Shown one piece after another: positions 1 through 11,000 of a stretch of DNA of 64,000 nucleotides; within the stretch, counting starts at the first letter, position 1, and every line of letters begins with the position of its first letter. The notes beneath the pieces were generated by a model. It did not search any database. It was not told the DNA's origin and worked only from the letters and a program-made list of their open reading frames with translations. Source of the DNA: Poecilobothrus nobilitatus. Lineage: Eukaryota; Arthropoda; Insecta; Diptera; Dolichopodidae. The position numbers were made by a program, and so were the translations under genes. The stretch is from positions 111,563,321 through 111,627,320 of the forward strand of contig OX352772.1 of the NCBI GenBank assembly GCA_947095535.1, given 5' to 3'.

Positions 1-869
1 GAAATTGATCATAATCGTAATGTTGGAATAACTTCAACATTAAGAAACTATATTTCACTGAACCAAAATAAAAGTACAGCTTTATACAATGGAAGTTGGT
101 CACCTGACGCATCAATTAAAGTAAATAATTTATATTTTAATTTTTGTATACCCTTAAAAAGATTAATAGGGTTTGCTGAAGACTACAAACACATTATTCC
201 AAATGCAAAACATGAATTAATATTAACTCGTTCTCGATCAAATGATAATTCATTATTATGTAGCAGTGCTAATGCAAGTGAAAAACCAAAAACTACTATT
301 ACAAAAATATATTGGAAGGCTCAACATTTTAACTTAGCTGATAATCTTAAATTAAATTTATACAAAAAAATTGAAAATGGGTCAGTTATGAAAATTCCTT
401 TAAAAATTGGGAATTACATGAATATCCTACATTACCAGCTGGAACTATACATCATATTTGGAATGTTAAAACAGCGTTACAACTTGAAAAACCTCGTTTT
501 ATTATTTTTGCTTTACAAACTGGTAAAGAAAATAAACTGGATGAAGATCCTTCAACTTTTGATTATTGTGATATTGAAAATATAAAAGTATATTTAAATT
601 CAGAATCATATCCATATGAATATATAAATTTAGATTTTACAAAAAATCGTTATACTTTAGCATATGAAGCATATTCGAATTTTAGAAGCTTTTATTATAA
701 TAACTCAATATCAGAGATTTTAGTTTCATGCGACCACTTTAAAACTGAATCTCCAATCTTCATAATTGATACTCGTTATCAAAATGATAATCTTAAAATG
801 GGTTCAGTTGATGTCAAAATTGAATTTAAGACTTTAAAAAAAATTCTTAAAAAGTCTTATTTTCCATGA
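1..869 (+). pseudogene. Double-jelly-roll major-capsid-type protein, C-terminal fragment, frameshifted
   Basis: The reading frame is open from the first base of the window, so the N-terminus lies outside. It runs in frame 1 to about position 398 and continues in frame 3 to a TGA at 867-869, giving about 288 residues. The break is a single one-base frameshift in the run around 397-405, because the second frame resumes directly with the residues WELHEYP. The order of motifs (YWKAQH, then WELHEYPTLPAGT, EKPRFIIFALQT, YLNSESYPYEY and a closing IIDTRYQN...VDVKIEF) is what I know from the insect double jelly roll-like family (capsid fold of Polinton-type elements). It would form the virion shell in an intact element. 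Its neighbours are other Polinton-type ORFs. Recognition is from remembered family motifs, not a search. Confidence 0.72.
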
Positions 870-1068
870 CCGTTTAGTCGAATTTAAACCGTTAACAGGG
901 GAAGTTAACAAAATAATCTAAATTTCTAAATAAATGAACTCATCTGTAAAAATGACGCTTCAAGAAACTTTTACAACTTTTACAAACTTTTTCAAAAAAT
1001 TTTACAAAATTTATGAAAACTTTAAATTTAAAAGATTTTTATCAGAACAATTCTTCAAATATATAAAA

Positions 1069-1534
1069 ATGAATTATATAATCATTGATGTTCAAGGATT
1101 TCGAGATAATGACAATAAATTCATCTTAAAGGAAATAGGAGTTCTTTCATCACAAAATGAGATTCAACATTTTATCATTAAGCCACCATTCAGTTATCAT
1201 TATCTAAACACAAAAATAAAGCAAATAAATAATTGGTTAACAAAAAATCATCATGGGTTTCAATGGTTCGACGGTAAAGCAAATTTTTCTGATGTCATCA
1301 ACTTTTTAAAAATATTTGTAAATAATTATAACAAAATTTATGTAAAAGGTAGTGAAATAAAAATGGTTAGAAAAAAACTAAAAAATTTGCAATATAATTA
1401 ATATGGATGACCATGATTCTACTAGTTTAAAAATTTTGCAGAATCAACAAATTCATTATTCTAAAAGATGTTCTTTTAACCATATTGGTGTTTGTGCTTC
1501 GGAAAATGTTTATTTATTGAACTTACTACTCTAG
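1069..1534 (+). pseudogene. Small conserved Polinton-associated ORF, frameshifted near its end
   Basis: An open frame from 934 to 1401 contains an internal ATG at 1069 where the recognisable sequence begins; the 45 residues before it are low-complexity K/F/N and look like leader DNA, so I prefer 1069. Visible motifs are IIIDVQGF, KEIG, IIKPPF, WLTKNHHGFQWFDG and IYVKGSE. After the TAA at 1399-1401 a second frame (1403-1534) continues with a Cys/His-containing stretch ending ENVYLLN, which looks like the natural C-terminus displaced by a frameshift. I recognise this layout as a small ORF that recurs beside capsid-type genes in arthropod genomes. Its biochemical role is unknown to me; the VDxQ start could suggest an RNase H-like fold, but I do not assert it. 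Confidence 0.55.
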
Positions 1535-1869
1535 GTGATCACCCTCATCAAACTTAATCATCAACAAATAAAAAAAACAAAAAGTAAACTAAGTTATTAT
1601 TTAATTGTAAAATGTACCTATTAATAATGATTAAAATAAAATTAAAGAACAGATTTACTTTAACATACTTTTTTTTCGTTTTACACTTGTTCTCATCTTT
1701 TCAGCTAATTTGTAAAAATCTATTAAAATTGTGTCTATACCTATAAAAGAGGAAAAAGGGCTCTGAAAATTGAGATACAATTTTAAAAATAAAAGAAAAC
1801 AATATAAATTAAAATATTTATTTATTTATTTTATTATTTATTACATAATTATAAAATCGCCTGGCTTTC
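1535..1869. other. AT-rich spacer, no gene seen
   Basis: After the frameshifted small ORF the DNA is A/T-rich on both strands with no convincing reading frame. It separates plus-strand capsid-side ORFs from minus-strand replication-side ORFs, so it may be where convergent transcripts ended. I see no clear terminator signal. Confidence 0.4.
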
Positions 1870-1902
1870 TTCTAGAAAATCGGCATCTTCATCATCCTTA
1901 CC

Positions 1903-2226
1903 CTATGTATGCTCCATCGTCCCAGTCCATTCATCCTTTTTCTCGATTTTTAAATCGAATGTCTTACCTTTATGGCCATAATTCACCAATCCATTTGATC
2001 CATCATTTAGTTTGTTAATTTCTTCCTTGGTCAGGGTGTTAAACCGAATTGGAAGAAAAATTTGAAATTCCCCCAATTCTGCCGTTACTCTCTCTCCGAA
2101 CTTCGTATTTATCTTCGTAAGTTTTTCTATTTTATATAATTTTTTATACAGTAACGTTGATACCGTGACTGTATTTTTAAATTTGCGCGCTTCGAATGTT
2201 TTATTTAAGTTGCTCAAAAAAATCAT
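1903..2226 (-). CDS. Small conserved ORF, probably DNA-metabolism partner of the Polinton polymerase
   Basis: A 107-residue minus-strand ORF starts at the ATG ending at 2226. The core, about residues 30-95, reads YKIEKLTKINTKFGERV, then a short acidic strand, FLPIRF, LTKEEINKLN and GHKGKTFDLK. I recognise this order of motifs from a small (~100 aa) ORF that recurs near polymerase B genes of insect Polinton-type elements. The alternating hydrophobic strands would suit a small beta-barrel, but function is not established. The C-terminal tail is acidic/threonine-rich and ends at a TAG at 1903-1905; in-frame codons beyond it (to about 1870) look like an original extension, so that stop may be a mutation. 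It lies on the same strand as the polymerase fragment upstream of it. Confidence 0.5.
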   Translation of the reverse strand: MIFLSNLNKTFEARKFKNTVTVSTLLYKKLYKIEKLTKINTKFGERVTAELGEFQIFLPIRFNTLTKEEINKLNDGSNGLVNYGHKGKTFDLKIEKKDEWTGTMEHT

Positions 2227-2847
2227 TGTATATTTTTTTTTTTTTTAATTGTTTAAATGAGTATTATTGAATGTCAATTAAAGTAACAAGTAAATAATTA
2301 ATTAAAATGTCCGGTTTATTTATACTATTTTTTCTTATGCTGGTAATAAAAGATTTTTTAAACATTACTTTTTATCAATCTAATATACATAGATTCAGTA
2401 GAAAATGCTTTGAGGCTTAAATAACAGGATGAATGTGGTTTTATAGTATCCAAATTATTATTAAATCATTAATATAAAAACTTAGAATGCTTTTAAAGTA
2501 TGACTATATGTTTTTTAAATGCTACGGAATTCCCTGGCGTAATGTAACAATTAAATTTCTAAATTATAATTTTTGTGTCTGTGAAAGAAAAAGCCGGATG
2601 ATTGCGGTTTTATGGTACTTAAATTTATTTAAATTTAAATCATATATTTACAAATTTGATTCTCAAAGTAAATTCATTAATAATCTAATTCAGATTTTAC
2701 AGAAATGTTCGAAATTTAAATAGCAGGATGATTGCGGTTTTATACATCAGACCTTTTCTTGAACAAAAATTAAAATGACAACAAAGTAAAATTATAAGAT
2801 TTTATTTTTATTTCACAATATTTTTATTTTATTTTATTTTATTTTAA
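2227..2847. repeat. Spacer with three spaced copies of an 18-bp motif
   Basis: No convincing gene. The motif GGATGATTGCGGTTTTAT and one diverged version (GGATGAATGTGGTTTTAT) occur in the same orientation near 2427, 2596 and 2726, spaced 169 and 130 bp. They are embedded in AT-rich DNA, each followed in two cases by a TAC/TACTTAAATT-like tail. They could be decayed tandem repeats or element-end sequences. An ORF of 78 codons at 2487-2723 runs across two of them and is not gene-like. Confidence 0.5.
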
Positions 2848-5466
2848 ATTAACCCGTGTTCTAGACATTGTTTAAGATTTCAATAATGAATTACATAATG
2901 ATTGGGATCTTCAAGGTCTGTAATTAACATGGAATTCTTCATAAATTGATTCATTTTATGTTCACAGCAAAATGGTAAATCTTTGTGTTCGTCATGCTTA
3001 GAAATGGGATATTCTAAATCTACTTCTAAAATATAACATATGTTAGAATCATTCGGTATATCTAAAATATTTGTTTCAAAATTTTCCACCCATTGAAAAT
3101 CAGAAAAAGGTAGAAATTGCGACATAGCCCAACCATATAGGTTGACAACATCTAAGTACATAATAAACTTAGAAGTTTTGGAACCTCTAATTCCTTTTTT
3201 AATAAAATTATACATGTTAATATCCGTAAATAATTCAAGTTCAATTTTGGTATATTTTAACATGGCATCCCAATATAAGCCTGGTGCTGTATAATAATGA
3301 CATGGATCTAAAGAATATATGTTCCTGCAAAGCTTACGGATATTTTCAAATATATCAGTTAAGAGCAAAACATCAGTTTTCAAATAAATTTCTAAATAGT
3401 CTTTAAGATTTTTACAGTTAAATTTTTTCCACACTATCTTAGCATGTTCATAATCTTCCTCAGAACAAATATAATCAGATAATGTATTATTAAAATTTTC
3501 ACGAGATGGTAATTTTTCAAATGTAAGCTTTTCCCATGAATTTAAAAACTCATAAGGAAATGCACCTTTTCGTCTTGAAAGCATAAAATAATCAATAACA
3601 TATCATAATCTCATAATCAATACATATTTTGCTAGTGCTACTTGGATCATCATTTGATAAATTACGGGCTAAATTATCAATACTTGAAGCCATAAATCTA
3701 AAAGAATCTAAAAATCTAATTTCAGTCACATTTTTTTCATCAATATTAATATATTTTGAAACAGAAATGTAATTTTCTTTGTTGATTGGTATCAATCTTA
3801 TTTGACCGGCGTAATTTGATAGCGCTTTTATTAATAAATGGTAATCGTATTCCGAAAAATTGTGAAATAACACTGGAATGAAATTAGCGTGTGAATAATT
3901 TAAATTATTATGAGCAGGTCCTCGGTATGTGCCGGTTAAATGACAATGGTCAGCAACCCTATCTATACCTAAATCTAATTCACAAATATGACATATTTTA
4001 CATTCTATCTGATATTCTTTTTCTGCATTAGTTAACATTTTCATTGGTATCACTTTTTGAAGGTATTCACGAGAAATATCAATAACATCTTCAATTAATT
4101 TATCTATAAAAATATCAATACAATTCTCACCTGTGTGCATTCTAAATAAATCCCAATTTTGATTGAAGGAGCATTTTATATTGTATGCAAATGCACATGG
4201 AATATGTTCTTGAATGTCTGTTGTTGATGATTTTATTTCTTCAGGATGGCATATATAAATATCTTGAAGTAAACATTCAAAATCAGCGTAAACGATAAAC
4301 GGTACATCAATTTTTCTTTCATATTTGGTAAATTGTATCCATTTCTTTTCCTGAGTAGGCATCAACGTAACAATTTTACAACATTCTTTTTTATGTATAT
4401 GATAAGAAACTTCATTATGAAAATATTGTAAGCATGAATTGCATAAGTGTAAACCATGACCATGTCGTGTTATTTGCAATCTAATAAAAAGATTAATAAA
4501 AGATTAATATGCTTACTTTTTCTTCTTTGGTTCAATAATAAGAGCCTACTATTTCATAAAAAACCATTTTTTGTGTGCCAGTTTCTTCAATTCCAAAAAC
4601 ATTCACACTAATAGTAGGATTCAATTCTTCAAATTGATCAATGCTCCCCACTTTAAGCGGGAATTCCAAATTACCGAATTCTAAAGTGGATTCTTCAAAA
4701 TTTTCATTTAAATGAATGATGCTACTTTCAATATCGATTATTCTATAAATAGATGTTCTTTGTAAATTTTGATTTCCCTTATAAAGAGCTGATATTATAC
4801 TCCATTTAAAGCAATATTCATCTGAATTCTTAACGTTAATACAAGCATTTTTTTTTCTCAATAAATTTAGGTAATGGCAAATATTGTGAACATCGTAAAG
4901 GCTTGTACTGATTAATGTTAATTTCTACGTGTAAAATACGTGATAAAGCCCAACCGCTATCTCGTTCTTGAAACTCATCATTTTTTTTTACAATATTATT
5001 TAACCATATCATCATAAAATTTTGAAAGCTGCTTACTTTGATTGACAATTCTCATTCTAGTATTGAAAGATTTCACCGATAGATCCATATTACCTTCATA
5101 TTCCTCACATTTACCATCATAATTGGAAACTTTAATATATTCAGCAAATAATTCCAAATTATATTTGAGAGCTTTATGTTTTTCTAATGCAGTTTGCAAC
5201 AATTTAATTAATTTATCTTTTCCATTAATAAGAAACTCATTAGGTGATTTTAATTCTTCCACATCGTTATCATATATAAACGACTCTATCCTCTCATTAA
5301 AAATACTTTTAACACACTTAAGGCCATCTTCAATAATAGTAACCAAATTTTTTCTATGTTTAAGAGTTCTTATGTGATACATCCATTCCTTAATGGGAAT
5401 AGAAATTTCACAAGAAGAGCAATATTTTTCTTCACTTGCAGAATTATGGTTTGAACTGCGTTTCAT
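2848..5466 (-). pseudogene. Protein-primed DNA polymerase B, N-terminal and exonuclease part, broken
   Basis: Four minus-strand segments, read from 5466 downward, form one decayed gene. Segment 5466-4996 starts MKRSSNH and has a C2H2-like finger (C16, C19, H31, H37). Segments 5048-4836 and 4861-4532 continue with GWALSRILHVEININ and ACINVKNSDEYCFKW. Segment 4479-3592 holds the exonuclease motif VYADFE and the zinc-binding-type stretch ADHCHLTGTYRGPAHN. Segment 3584-2880 holds a KTDVLLLTDIFE motif and the palm motif A region YLDVVNLYGWAMS. This order is that of family B protein-primed polymerases of Polintons. The frame changes at about 5000, 4850, 4500 and 3590, a TGA follows at about 2880, and similarity ends near 2848, so the palm and thumb C-terminus is missing. 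It cannot make an active enzyme. Confidence 0.85.
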
Positions 5467-6121
5467 TTTACTTAATAGATTTAACTTTTACTATTTGAAA
5501 CCAAATATTTCTTTAGGAATGACAAAATTTTTCATTATTATTTAATTTATATACCAGAATAATTCATAATCCACATCTTTTTAAATTAACAATAGGAATC
5601 CCCTGACGTCATTTCAAATTTTTATTTTACAACTTTAAAAATTTTTTGGGTAGTTTTTAAATATTATATATTATTAATACAGATAAGAAATTCTTTTTCT
5701 AAATTTCAAACAAAAAAAAAAACCGCAAACATTATTTCTTATCCCTTTTTTTTCTTTTTCTTCCTTTATACAAAATTACAAACTTTTGATTCAAAAATTT
5801 AATAACAAATGCCCTTATCAAAAATTTCATTTTACTTCAAAGTCTAAATACATATTTTCTTTCTTTCATTATTCAAAACCGCACTAAAAATTAAAATAAT
5901 TCTCTTATCGCAAATACTTAAAACTCTCCCTTTAACTATAGGATATTATAATGTCAACAGAATTTTCATAATATTATTTAAGTACCAAAAGCTTCGATTC
6001 CAACTGATTATTATGCAAATTCAAAATAAATAAAATTTAAAATTTTTCAGTCTCCTACAACTTTGTACTTGTTTTTAGCAATTTAGTACGGGTGCCTGCT
6101 CAGATCAGATTAGTTTCTTTA
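5467..6121. other. AT-rich divergent spacer between polymerase head (-) and tail (+)
   Basis: No gene seen. Long A and T runs and pyrimidine-rich tracts lie around 5690-5780. Because the two flanking polymerase fragments point away from each other, the junction must be a rearrangement, not a native promoter region. The same spacer recurs in copies 2 and 3. Confidence 0.5.
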
Positions 6122-7204
6122 AATCCTCGTGATGCATTTTATGGCAGTAGAACGGGAAATACACATATTATAAATGTAAACAAGGAGAAAAAATTAAATA
6201 CATAGATGTATGTTCCTTATGATGCAAACGGGGAAAATTTCCCATAAACCATCCTAAGATTTATGTTGGAGAAGATACTTGCTCCAAGTTAAACAGAATG
6301 ACTATTGACGGTATTATTAAATGTAAAATCTTACCACCAACAAATCTATTACACCCCGTGCTACCTGTCAAACAAAATAATAAATTGATGTTCTCACTAT
6401 GTAACATTTGTAGTGAACAAAAATATCAAGGAAAATATTGTGAACATACAGACGATGAAAGAGCATTAGTAGGAACTTGGTTAATTGATGAAATTAAAAA
6501 ACCAAATGAAAAAGGGTATAAACTTTTAAATATTTATGAAGTTCGGGAATACGAAACAGTAAAATATGACAATTGCAATGGTATTGATGGTGTATTCACT
6601 AAAATGATGAATAAATTTATAAAAAGCTTCTGGGTGGCCAATAAAATGTCAAACTCAAAAAGAAAAGGAATAATATATTGATAGTTTTTTTGAAAAGGAA
6701 GAAATTAAATTAGAATACGATAAAGTAGTTAATAACCCTGGTTTAAGATCTTTTGCTAAGATTATTTTAAAGAGAAAATTTGGGCAAAGAGAAAATCAAC
6801 AACAAACCAGCATTATAAATCAACCTTTTAAACTTTATGAGTTAATAACAAACCCTTCTGTAGAAGTATGTCACATATTTCCTGTAAATGAAGAAAACAT
6901 AGTGATTAGCTGGAAATATAAAGAAGAAGCAGTAACTTCTTTATCTACTGTCAACGTAAGTATCGCTGCTTATACAACAACACTTACTCGTCTTCAAAAT
7001 TACAGTTATCTAGAGAAGTTAGATAGTAGAGTATTATATTACGTCATTTCAGAAAATATTCGTCGAAATAAAAATCAAGATGTACTTACGATTCCCGAAA
7101 TAAAAAAATATCAACCAAAATCGTCAAAACGAAAATTTAATGAAGATGGTAGTTCTTTACCAGAAAACAGAAAAAAGCAAATGTTGATAAGTAAATCAAA
7201 ATAG
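6122..7204 (+). pseudogene. DNA polymerase B C-terminal fragment lacking motif C (copy 1)
   Basis: Plus-strand polymerase remnant. It begins with NPRDAFYGSRTGN at 6122, passes through frameshifts (the expected C/SxYP-type palm motif region near 6200 is broken), then runs open at 6298-6681 with KCKILPPTNLLHPVLPVKQNNKLMF-type residues and GTWLIDE, changes frame, and runs open at 6680-7204 with NNPGLRSFAK, FGQREN and STVNVSIAAYTTTLTRL. At 7033 the sequence RVLYY is followed by VISENIRRN instead of the DTDS that an intact relative has at about 31780 in this window. An in-frame deletion has thus removed catalytic motif C and most of the thumb before the C-terminal KxYQPKSSKRKFNE tail. It is inactive. 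Confidence 0.82.
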
Positions 7205-8573
7205 TATTCATTCCAATTTGAACATTTTTATTTGTATTGTAAAAATATTTGTTTGTATATTAATTTAAAATTTTTAAGAATGTAATAAAGATTTAAACAA
7301 AAAAATTCTACATGTAAAAGTAGACATTATTTGCATATATATACTAAGTATATACAGTTCTATTCTTTCGATTTCTTTTATGATCATTACATTTTTCAGA
7401 ATCTTAATACATTATTAATTATTATCTTGTTATTACTAGAATATTGCAATTTTTTAAAACCAGGAACTATACCATCATAGTATCATTCAACTTTTGCATT
7501 ATATTCTTTTTATATCAATTCCTTGCTTTGACTAGATAAGTGATTTGTATACTCGTATATTAATTTAACAATAACAAAAACAAGTCTTAAATTTTTTTTT
7601 AGTTTAAAACTAGAAATTTTTGAATTATTTTTTATTCCATACAAAACAAAAACAAAAAAACATAAATGCATATCAAGAGTAAAGAGTATATCTTTAGTTT
7701 AATCAGTTCCATATTTTTGATTTGTTGTTTGTTTTCTTTTTATTCATATTTTCTGAACATTCTTAATTAAAAAATAAAAAAAAATATCTTACACGACCTG
7801 CAGCCAGCTAATTAATGACTTTCGTTTTCTCTTTTCTTCTATAAATTCTTCTATCCAGAAGAGAACACATTTTTATGTAGACAAAAAAAAAATCTATAGT
7901 TATCTTACTTTAATTTTTTTTCTTTATGCTAACAGAAAAAAAAAAACAAAAAAAAAAACAGGATTACACTTTTTCTTTTCAATTTTAAAGATGCGCTGTA
8001 GATTTAAAAATAAAAAAATTTTTTCTGTTTTTTATTTTTATATTAAAAATATTTTTTTTTATAAATTTACATTTGCCTATAGAACAAAAAATAAAATAAA
8101 AGTTTTAATTCTTATTCTTTTAAAACTAGAATGTTAAAAAATTTATTGAAGCCCATACTTTTTTTTACTCTAAACATTTTTCAAGGAAGGTAGATAGGTA
8201 CATTATTTTGCTATTATAAAGAACAAGTTTTTTATTTTCATTTCCTTTAAATGCAACAATTTTTTCTTTTCAATTTTAAAGATGCGCTGTAGATTTAAAA
8301 GTAAAAAATTTTTTTCTGTTTTTTATTTTCATATAAGAAATTTTCTTACTACTTTTATATGTGCGCCTAGTATTTAAACTTCTGTTATACAATTTTGTTT
8401 ATTAAGGGCCGCCCCTACTTTAAATTGTTTAACACTTAACTTCCTACTATACAACCATTTGGAACTTATAAGTTAACAACCCACACATACAACCTAACTT
8501 AAAACCTAAACCAAAACAATCAAAACAAGTTCTTGAGCTACTAACCAAGCATGACCTAAAGTTAATAATTCAT
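7205..8573. repeat. AT-rich segment with an internal ~80-bp direct repeat
   Basis: No gene seen. A block of about 80 bp centred on AAAGATGCGCTGTAGATTTA occurs at about 7966-8046 and again at 8259-8337, both in plus orientation. Long poly(A)/poly(T) tracts surround it. Both sub-copies are kept in all three tandem segments, so the internal duplication predates the segmental triplication. Confidence 0.6.
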
Positions 8574-8724
8574 ATGTGTACGATTTACTTAAGTTTAAGA
8601 AGAGCATTAAAACATCTTTCTTCAAAATGTCCCTCCAAATTTTCCTACCTATCTCTCATAATCCAAATTTCCCAATTCCAATTTCCCCAATTATCCTTCC
8701 CTCATCCCTATCCACAAAACCAAA

Positions 8725-9229
8725 GTGTACATTTGTATGAAAGGTTCCATCCTAAAGTTTGGTTTTAAAGGGAGGTGGTTTTGGTTGGTTAAAGTCCAAC
8801 ACTACCCTGCTGAAATCTTGAGTAAAGTATCAAAATATGTACTAGAAAGGGCTAAAAAAGCGATCTACTACGCTCTATTCAACAGTCGCCTCAGCTGTGG
8901 TATTAAAATATGGGGAAGGTCCTGGTAAAAAAATTTTGATGAATAACAGATTATCCAAAACAAAGCACTAAAAATTTTATTTAGCTATGATTGGTGCGAA
9001 AATACACGAAGGATCCACAAATTAAATAACTTATTATTAAAAAAAGATGCGATAAAATTAAATCTTATATTACACATTCATAGCATAGAAAAAAACCAAA
9101 TACACACCATTACTAGTCTACCAAAATGGGAAGATAAACACCAGGTCAATACAAGAAGTAAAAAATGAATACATATAGATTTCAAAAGAAGAACTAACTA
9201 TATGGGGCCTCAACAACACTGAATTAACT
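8725..9229 (+). pseudogene. LINE reverse-transcriptase C-terminal fragment (copy 1)
   Basis: One frame reads through several stops: VKVQHYPAEILSKVSKYVL, KKAIYYALFNSRLSCGIKIWG, then after a TAA NKALKILFSYDW and later LPKWEDKHQVNTRSKK and RRTNYMGPQ. The order (YYALFNSRL.YGI..WG, KALRIL, N.R...) is the usual region after the reverse transcriptase palm in jockey/CR1-like LINEs. The RT palm itself is absent. No poly(A) tail is obvious. An overlapping ORF at 8574-8768 is not convincing. Confidence 0.7.
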
Positions 9230-9868
9230 GCAAAACGAATTATGTAAAATGTACATATTTATGTACGAATAAAACATATCTTTTAATTAAAAATTTTAGA
9301 TTATATAATAATTCTCAGCCAACTGTTTACGCGGCATAATATTTAACATCAGAAATAGATATCTTGCTTTTTTTTATTTTTACCACTTGAAGCAGTTCAT
9401 GCTTAAATAATGAATCAAATTGAATTAAAATAAAACAAAAATTAACTTATTATATTTCATTTAACTTTTTTAATCTTTGAAAAATGATAATTGTTGTTTG
9501 TGTTTTTATTACATAATATTGGATTTTATTGAATTTTTCTACATACCTATAATTATCTTTGTTCTTACAAATTGTATTTTTTTTTCATTTACATATTTAT
9601 AGATAATCTTACTCTGAATTTTAATTTTTTAAATCTTTAACAACAAAATTAAAAAAAAATTAAAAAAATGAAAAACAAATTATAATTAATCTCAAATTTA
9701 AAATGTATGTAAAAATGATTATATAAGCCTTATCATGCGAATAATCTCTTTAGGCATAATTGAAATAAAAATAAATAAACAAATGTGAATGAATTAGATT
9801 CAATATACAAATTAAATTATAATTTATGTTAAATTACATAAAAATTTATATTAATTTTAGCTTTTTTA
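9230..9868. other. AT-rich DNA, end of tandem copy 1
   Basis: No gene seen. Probable LINE 3' untranslated DNA followed by A/T-rich sequence. The last 8 bp (CTTTTTTA, 9861-9868) before the next copy's shared start look like junction filler between copies 1 and 2 and recur between copies 2 and 3. Confidence 0.45.
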
Positions 9869-9874
9869 ACAATA

Positions 9875-10345
9875 TTATTTAACCATATCATCATAAAATT
9901 TTGAAAACTGCTTACTTTGATTGACAATTCTCATTCTAGTATTGAAAGATTTCACCGATAGATCCATATTACCTTCATATTCCTCACATTTACCATCATA
10001 ATTGGAAACTTTAATATATTCAGCAAATAATTCCAAATTATATTTGAGAGCTTTATGTTTTTCTAATGCAGTTTGCAACAATTTAATTATTTTATCTTTT
10101 CCATTAATAAGAAACTCATTAGGTGATTTTAATTCTTCCACATCGTTATCATATATAAACGACTCTATCCTCTCATTAAAAATACTTTTAACACACTTAA
10201 GGCCATCTTCAATAATAGTAGCCAAATTTCTTCTATGTTTAAGAGTTCTTATGTGATACATCCATTCCTTAATGGGAATAGAAATTTCACAAGAAGAGCA
10301 ATATTTTTCTTCACTTGCAGAATTATGGTTTGAACTGCGTTTCAT
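9875..10345 (-). pseudogene. DNA polymerase B N-terminal head (copy 2)
   Basis: A 156-codon minus-strand ORF identical to 4996-5466 except for a few residues (RNLATII, KDKIIKLL, KQFSKFYDD). It keeps the C2H2-like finger near its start and ends where the repeat junction cuts the gene. Without the rest of the polymerase it has no predicted activity. Confidence 0.8.
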
Positions 10346-11000
10346 TTTACTTAATAGATTTAACTTTTACTATTTGAAACCAAATATTTCTTTAGGAATG
10401 ACAAAATTTTTCATTATTATTTAATTTATATACCAGAATAATTCATAATCCACATCTTTTTAAATTAACAATAGGAATCCCCTGACGTCATTTCAAATTT
10501 TTATTTTACAACTTTAAAAATTTTTTGGGTAGTTTTTAAATATTATATATTATTAATACAGATAAGAAATTCTTTTTCTAAATTTCAAACAAAAAAAAAA
10601 ACCGCAAACATTATTTCTTATCCCTTTTTTTTCTTTTTCTTCCTTTATACAAAATTACAAACTTTTGATTCAAAAATTTAATAACAAATGCCCTTATCAA
10701 AAATTTCATTTTACTTCAAAGTCTAAATACATATTTTCTTTCTTTCATTATTCAAAACCGCACTAAAAATTAAAATAATTCTCTTATCGCAAATACTTAA
10801 AACTCTCCCTTTAACTATAAGATATTATAATGTCAACAGAATTTTCATAATATTATTTAAGTACCAAAAGCTTCGATTCCAACTGATTATTATGCAAATT
10901 CAAAATAAATAAAATTTAAAATTTTTCAGTCTCCTACAACTTTGTACTTGTTTTTAGCAATTTAGTACGGGTGCCTGCTCAGATCAGATTAGTTTCTTTA

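Larger units (their letters stand above)
4990..9868. repeat. Tandem segmental repeat, copy 1 of 3 (4,879 bp)
   Basis: This segment recurs almost base for base at 9869-14751 and 14752-23259. Corresponding points differ by 4,879 bp (copy 1 to 2) and 4,883 bp (copy 2 to 3), the change coming from homopolymer indels. The left edge lies inside the decayed polymerase gene, so copy 1 is continuous with the parental locus. Contents in order: polymerase head (-), AT-rich spacer, polymerase tail (+), AT-rich spacer with an 80-bp internal direct repeat, LINE 3' end (+), AT-rich DNA. Confidence 0.93.

Noticed and set aside
1770..2018. Plus-strand ORF of 82 codons
   Set aside because: It overlaps the better supported minus-strand small ORF at 1903-2226 and its own N-part is A/T low complexity.
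2487..2723. Plus-strand ORF of 78 codons
   Set aside because: It spans two copies of the 18-bp spaced motif and shows no recognisable protein features.
5123..5377. Plus-strand ORF of 84 codons opposite the polymerase head (also 10002-10256 and 14885-15139)
   Set aside because: It is the antisense shadow of the polymerase N-terminal ORF and recurs only because the segment is triplicated.
8574..8768. 64-codon ORF in each tandem copy
   Set aside because: It precedes the LINE C-terminal frame in a different frame, has a biased S/P/Q composition and no family resemblance; likely chance.
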